DNA from: Verrucomicrobiota bacterium
GTDB taxonomy: Bacteria; Verrucomicrobiota; Verrucomicrobiia; Limisphaerales; UBA11358
Direction of reading: 5' to 3'
DNA length: 8,031 nt
Assembly (NCBI GenBank): GCA_021323835.1
Contig: JAJPKI010000075.1
Span: 1 to 8,031, forward strand
Position numbers and translations under genes: made by a program. The notes beneath the pieces are model-generated. The model was not told the origin of the DNA and did no database searches. It saw nothing but the letters and a program-made list of their open reading frames with translations. Numbering within the stretch: the first letter of the stretch is position 1; every line of letters starts with the position of its first letter. This document shows positions 4,621 through 8,031 of this stretch, one piece after another.

Positions 4621-4657
4621 AAAAGCCTCGCTGGAAATTTTTCGGCGAGGCTTTTTT
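4621..4657 (+). terminator. Intrinsic terminator after trxA
   Basis: AAAAGCCTCGC (4621-4631) pairs without mismatch with GCGAGGCTTTT (4645-4655) around a 13-nt loop, and the T-run continues to 4657. It begins 12 bases after the trxA stop. The A-tract on the 5' side means it could also work on the opposite strand. Confidence 0.92.
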
Positions 4658-4693
4658 GTTGCAGTCGGCTCGCAATTCTGTCTTTGTGGTTTC

Positions 4694-5719
4694 GTGATTT
4701 TCACTCCCGGCCAATTGTCGAAGCGCGCTGATTTTTATCACCAGCTTGCATCGCTCACGACCGCCGGTGTTGCGATTACCAATACGCTGGAACAATTGTA
4801 TCGTCATCCGCCTGCGCGTTCGTATCGCAAGCCGCTGGAACTTTCTTTGGGCGAATTGGCAAAAGGCCACACCTTTTCCCAAAGTTTGCGCTCCGCAAAT
4901 TGGCTGCCGGATTTTGATTTGACGCTAATTGAAGCTGGCGAACGCAGTGGACGTCTCGACCAATGTTTCCGCTCGCTTGAAAGTTATTACAACCAGCGCG
5001 CGGTAATTGCCCGGCAAATCATTTCGCAAATGCTTTATCCGGCGTTTCTCATTCATTTCGCCGCGCTTATTTTTTTGGTCGTCGTGCCGTATGCCTTTTC
5101 GCAATTCAGCGCGAGCCTGCCGATGCTTTTCGCCAAGGCCGCGCTTAAACTGTTGCCCATTTACATTGTTACTGCGCTGACCATTTACGCGAACCAGAGC
5201 AAACACAATTCAAAATGGCGCATGGTCATGGACAGGATTTGGAATTGCTTCCCAATTTTACGCTCCGCGCGGCATTCGCTCGCGCTTTCGCGACTCACGC
5301 TTGCGCTCGAAGCGCTCATCAGCGCGGGCGTTGGCGTCATTCAAGCATGGGAATTAGCGGTGAATGCCAGCAACTCGCCCAGACTGATGCGCGCCGTTGC
5401 CGAATGGAAATCGCATTTTGAAAACGGCCGCACGCCGGCTGAATTGGTAAATATGCATTCTGTTTTTCCCGAAACATTTGCCAATCTTTATCACAGCGGC
5501 GAAATCAGCGGCAAATTGGACGAGACACTTAAACGGCTGCACGAATTTTATCAACAGGACAGCGCCTATAAAATTGGCCTGCTCGCCGACTGGGGACCGA
5601 AAATCGCGTATATCATTGTCGCGTTGATGATAGGATATGAAATTATCAATTTTTACCAGGGCTATTACGGCGCGAACAGTCCGCTACAGCAAATCATGAA
5701 GGGATTTAATAATCCGTAA
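4694..5719 (+). CDS. GspF/PilC-type inner-membrane platform protein of type II secretion or type IV pili
   Basis: GspF/PilC proteins sit in the inner membrane and couple the assembly ATPase to pseudopilus or pilus growth. This 341-residue protein has the two T2SSF repeats. Repeat one (about 13-130) contains LTTAGVAITNTLEQL (21-35) and EAGERSGRLDQCF (80-92); repeat two (about 195-320) contains ALISAGVGVIQAWELA (207-222) and HSGEISGKLDETL (267-279). Hydrophobic segments are near 113-135, 153-166 and 304-322. The start is a GTG without a Shine-Dalgarno; no other in-frame start lies between it and the trxA terminator. The canonical partners (GspE/PilB ATPase, pseudopilins) are absent in this window, so it looks solitary. 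The protein is somewhat shorter than typical PilC (about 400) because the N-terminal extension is missing. Confidence 0.88.
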   Translation: MIFTPGQLSKRADFYHQLASLTTAGVAITNTLEQLYRHPPARSYRKPLELSLGELAKGHTFSQSLRSANWLPDFDLTLIEAGERSGRLDQCFRSLESYYNQRAVIARQIISQMLYPAFLIHFAALIFLVVVPYAFSQFSASLPMLFAKAALKLLPIYIVTALTIYANQSKHNSKWRMVMDRIWNCFPILRSARHSLALSRLTLALEALISAGVGVIQAWELAVNASNSPRLMRAVAEWKSHFENGRTPAELVNMHSVFPETFANLYHSGEISGKLDETLKRLHEFYQQDSAYKIGLLADWGPKIAYIIVALMIGYEIINFYQGYYGANSPLQQIMKGFNNP

Positions 5720-5772
5720 TCAGGATTTTAATTCCGCTTTTCCGTCCTTCAATTCGCAGCTAATTTCTTTGC

Positions 5773-6924
5773 GTGACAATTCCTGAAATTTTATCAAACG
5801 AAGGTTTGCGCCGGCGCGAATTTCCCGTCGCGCGTGAAAAAATTTTTCTCGCGCACGCCGGTGTTTGTCCATTGCCGCGACGCGTAGCCGATGCGATTTC
5901 TAAATGCGCGGAAGAATCCACGCTCGGCGACCAGGAAGCCTTCATGCTTTCGCGAATCACTGATGCGCGCAAACTCGCTTCACAATTAATCAATTGCCAG
6001 CCGGAAGAAATCGCGCTCGTCGGCCCAACGTCGCTCGCGTTGAGTTTCGTTGCCGCCGGATTGAAATTGCGGCGCGGCGACAACATTTTGATTTATCACG
6101 ACGATTATCCGTCAAATGTTTATCCGTGGATGGCATTTGCCGAAAAAGGAATTCAAGTGCGATTGCTTAACACGCGCGGACTGGGCGTCATTCGCACAAA
6201 AGACGTCATCGGGCAGGTTGATGAAAACACAAAACTCGTCGCGCTCGCGTCGTGCCATTTCATCAGTGGTTTTCGGATTGAAATTGATGCCGTCGGAAAA
6301 TTTTTGCGCGAGAGCGGAATTCTTTTTTGCCTCGACGCCATTCAAACGCTCGGCGCATTTCCGACGACGGTTGAGCACGTGGATTTTCTCGCCGCCGACG
6401 CGCACAAATGGCTGCTCGGCCCATGCGCGGCGGGAATTTTGTATGTGCGCCGCGAATTGCAGGAAAAATTGAATCCGCCGATTTACGGCTGGCACAACGT
6501 GCGAAATCCCAATTTCGTCACGCAGGAAACAATTGAATTTAAAAAGGACGCGCGCAAGTTCGAAGCCGGCACGCAAAATCTGATTGGCCTGGTCGGCTTG
6601 ATTGCTTCGATGGAAATGATTCTGGAAATCGGCGTTGAAAACATTTCCGCCGAATTGTTGCGTAAACGGAATTTTCTCGTGCCGGCATTGCAACAAAAAG
6701 GCTTCACCGTTCTGAACGCCGATGCCGAACCTAAAAACGCCAGCGGTATCGTGTCGTTTTTTCATTCGGGAAAAGATTTGACGGCGATTCACAAGAAACT
6801 TTCGGATACAAACATTCTCACGTCGCTGCGCGTTGACCGCAAGGGACAGAATTACATCCGCATCGCGCCGCATTTTTACAACACGGATGCGGAATTGCAG
6901 AAAGTTTTGGGTTTACTGAGCTGA
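5773..6924 (+). CDS. Class V aminotransferase family PLP enzyme (cysteine desulfurase-like fold)
   Basis: The 383-residue protein has the full set of class V aminotransferase landmarks. They are VGPTSLALSFVAAGL (83-97, phosphate-binding region), H162 in ASCHFISGFR, D188 and Q191 in LDAIQTLGAFP (pyridine-ring contacts), and K212 in DAHKWLLGP (the Schiff-base lysine). FEAGTQN (263-269) and the tail IRIAPHFYNT (362-371) follow. The combination resembles the isopenicillin-N-epimerase/selenocysteine-lyase-like subgroup rather than IscS or SufS. I see no obvious mobile catalytic cysteine loop where desulfurases have one, so the substrate is unknown. The GTG at 5773 is the first possible start after an in-frame TAA at 5761-5763, and no Shine-Dalgarno is evident. 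It begins 53 bases after the GspF-like gene with no terminator between. Confidence 0.9.
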   Translation: MTIPEILSNEGLRRREFPVAREKIFLAHAGVCPLPRRVADAISKCAEESTLGDQEAFMLSRITDARKLASQLINCQPEEIALVGPTSLALSFVAAGLKLRRGDNILIYHDDYPSNVYPWMAFAEKGIQVRLLNTRGLGVIRTKDVIGQVDENTKLVALASCHFISGFRIEIDAVGKFLRESGILFCLDAIQTLGAFPTTVEHVDFLAADAHKWLLGPCAAGILYVRRELQEKLNPPIYGWHNVRNPNFVTQETIEFKKDARKFEAGTQNLIGLVGLIASMEMILEIGVENISAELLRKRNFLVPALQQKGFTVLNADAEPKNASGIVSFFHSGKDLTAIHKKLSDTNILTSLRVDRKGQNYIRIAPHFYNTDAELQKVLGLLS

Positions 6925-6985
6925 ATTCCAAAATTCGCGCCAAATTATCATAGCTTGCCGCGCAGCTTTGGGTTAGAAATTTCAA

Positions 6986-7675
6986 ATGCACATTGATGGC
7001 CTGATTGTCCCGCTTTTCATGGGCATTTTCGTCGTCGTCGCCGTGACGGCAGTGATTTACACATCTTTCGCTGCGCGCAAACGACGCGAAGGACTCTCCG
7101 AACTCGCGTTGCGGCTGAATCTCGATTTCGACCCGTCCGAAAATTATAGCTTCGCCGACCAATTCGGCTTCCTGAAAAAACTCGCGCAAGGCGAGAACCG
7201 CTACGCCTACAATATTCTTTCCGGCAAATATCAAAACTACGACGTGCTCGCGTTTGATTATCACTACGAAGTCACCACGCACGACAAAAATGGCAGCCAC
7301 ACGACGCATTACCGCTTTTCGGTTTTCCTTTTGCAGATGCCGATGGTCTTTCCTGATTTGACGATTCGGCACGAAAACTTCTTTCTGAAAATTGCCGAAG
7401 CGTTCGGCTATCAGGACATCAAATTTGAATCGGCTGAATTTTCCAAAACATTTTGCGTGCGCTGTCCGGACAAAAAATTCGCTTACGACGTCTGCAACGC
7501 GAAGATGATAGAATTTCTCCTCGCCAATCGCGATTTGAGTGTGGAAATTGACAATCAAGTCATCGCGCTCGTGTTCAATTCCTGTTTATCGGTTGACCAA
7601 GTCGAATTGAACTTGAACCGCCTCGCGCAAATCCGTTCACTGATGCCGGATTATTTATTCACCCAAAACGCATGA
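6986..7675 (+). CDS. N-terminally membrane-anchored protein of unknown function, coupled to lemA
   Basis: I do not recognise this 229-residue protein. It has one membrane helix near the N-terminus (about 6-28, LIVPLFMGIFVVVAVTAVIY) followed by basic AARKRREG, which suggests the large C-terminal part lies in the cytoplasm. That part starts ELALRLNLDFDP and alternates charged and aromatic strands (AFDYHYEVTTHDKNGSHTTHYRFSVFLLQM, described here as about 89-118), suggesting a beta-rich domain. Three cysteines are present around CVRCPDKKFAYDVCN (about 154-168). Its stop codon overlaps the lemA start (ATGA), so the two are translationally coupled and probably work together. The ATG at 6986 lacks a clear Shine-Dalgarno. 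Confidence 0.8.
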   Translation: MHIDGLIVPLFMGIFVVVAVTAVIYTSFAARKRREGLSELALRLNLDFDPSENYSFADQFGFLKKLAQGENRYAYNILSGKYQNYDVLAFDYHYEVTTHDKNGSHTTHYRFSVFLLQMPMVFPDLTIRHENFFLKIAEAFGYQDIKFESAEFSKTFCVRCPDKKFAYDVCNAKMIEFLLANRDLSVEIDNQVIALVFNSCLSVDQVELNLNRLAQIRSLMPDYLFTQNA

Positions 7676-8031
7676 TTCCATTTCTCATCGCCATCGCCGT
7701 CGTCGTCGGAGTGCCGCTGATTTACGTGCTCGCGCAATACAATGGGCTCGTCGCCCTGCGCAATTACATCCGCGAATCGTGGAGCGACGTGGACGTGGAA
7801 TTGAAACGCCGTTACGACCTCATTCCCAATCTCGTTTTGACGGTGAAAGGTTACGCCACACACGAACGCGAAACGCTGGAGCGCGTCACGGAATTGCGCA
7901 ATCGTTGCGCCGCCAACAACGGCGCCGTGGCCGACCAATCGCGCGATGAGACGCAGCTCGTGGATTCGCTGAAACAATTGCTCGCCGTCGTGGAAAATTA
8001 TCCGCAGCTCAAGGCCGACCAGAATTTTCTC
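7672..8031 (+). CDS. lemA: LemA family protein (partial, runs off the right edge)
   Basis: The first 120 codons are present and the frame is still open at the window end. The protein starts with a membrane helix (about 2-20, IPFLIAIAVVVGVPLIYVL). The LemA core follows: YNGLVALRNYIRESWSDVDV (23-42), LKRRYDLIPNLVLTVKGYA (44-62), HERETLE (64-70) and LLAVVENYPQLKADQNF (103-119), all diagnostic of the family. LemA proteins are helical-bundle membrane proteins of unclear role, often found with TPM-domain or protease-like partners. ATG 7672 overlaps the preceding stop (ATGA), and no Shine-Dalgarno is present, so translation is probably coupled. Confidence 0.93.
   Translation, partial: MIPFLIAIAVVVGVPLIYVLAQYNGLVALRNYIRESWSDVDVELKRRYDLIPNLVLTVKGYATHERETLERVTELRNRCAANNGAVADQSRDETQLVDSLKQLLAVVENYPQLKADQNFL

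Noticed and set aside
6112..6873. 253-residue minus-strand reading frame
   Set aside because: It lies wholly antisense to the class V aminotransferase, whose catalytic motifs are complete.
6818..7558. 246-residue minus-strand reading frame
   Set aside because: It spans the end of the aminotransferase, an intergenic gap and most of the lemA-partner gene in antisense, with no recognisable domain.
1..8031. CRISPR array, insertion sequence or integrase
   Set aside because: No regularly spaced direct repeats, transposase-like frame or convincing terminal inverted repeats were seen on either strand.

Overview
The window looks like chromosomal DNA from a Gram-negative-type bacterium of moderate GC. 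My best guess is the Verrucomicrobiota, an inference from three things: the compact mix of housekeeping genes, the Pro/Ala-rich tail-anchored protein with an ETVRITLPPKP-type motif, and weak or absent Shine-Dalgarno sites on most genes. No species can be named from the sequence alone.

Region 1 (1-2369) is the most interesting part. The minus strand carries a fatty-acid synthesis cluster: a small membrane protein (2369-2055), fabG (2074-1316) and, at the very left edge, the first 12 codons of what reads as an acyl carrier protein, acpP (38-1). In most bacteria fabG and acpP are adjacent. Here about 1.3 kb of plus-strand DNA separates them. That DNA holds an Abi_2/AbiF-type HEPN ribonuclease gene (306-1284), split by a frameshift at an eight-A run. 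Just upstream is a short promoter-to-terminator unit (about 185-271) that could encode a roughly 50-nt structured RNA. AbiF genes are known to travel with a small non-coding RNA that acts as an RNA antitoxin, so this looks like a compact RNA-toxin/antitoxin or anti-phage cassette lodged in a fab operon. It is either decaying or switchable through the A-run.

Region 2 (2370-4660) contains endonuclease III (nth) and, behind its own promoter, a single-RRM RNA-binding protein with a structured leader and a strong terminator. After these comes a two-gene unit: a Pro/Ala-rich tail-anchored protein and thioredoxin (trxA), again closed by a near-perfect terminator.

Region 3 (4694-8031) is a same-strand run of four genes: a solitary GspF/PilC-type inner-membrane platform protein, a class V PLP-dependent aminotransferase, an unrecognised N-terminally anchored protein, and the start of a lemA gene that overlaps it by ATGA. 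Spacings are short (about 50-60 nt, then overlap), and I see no intrinsic terminator inside this run.
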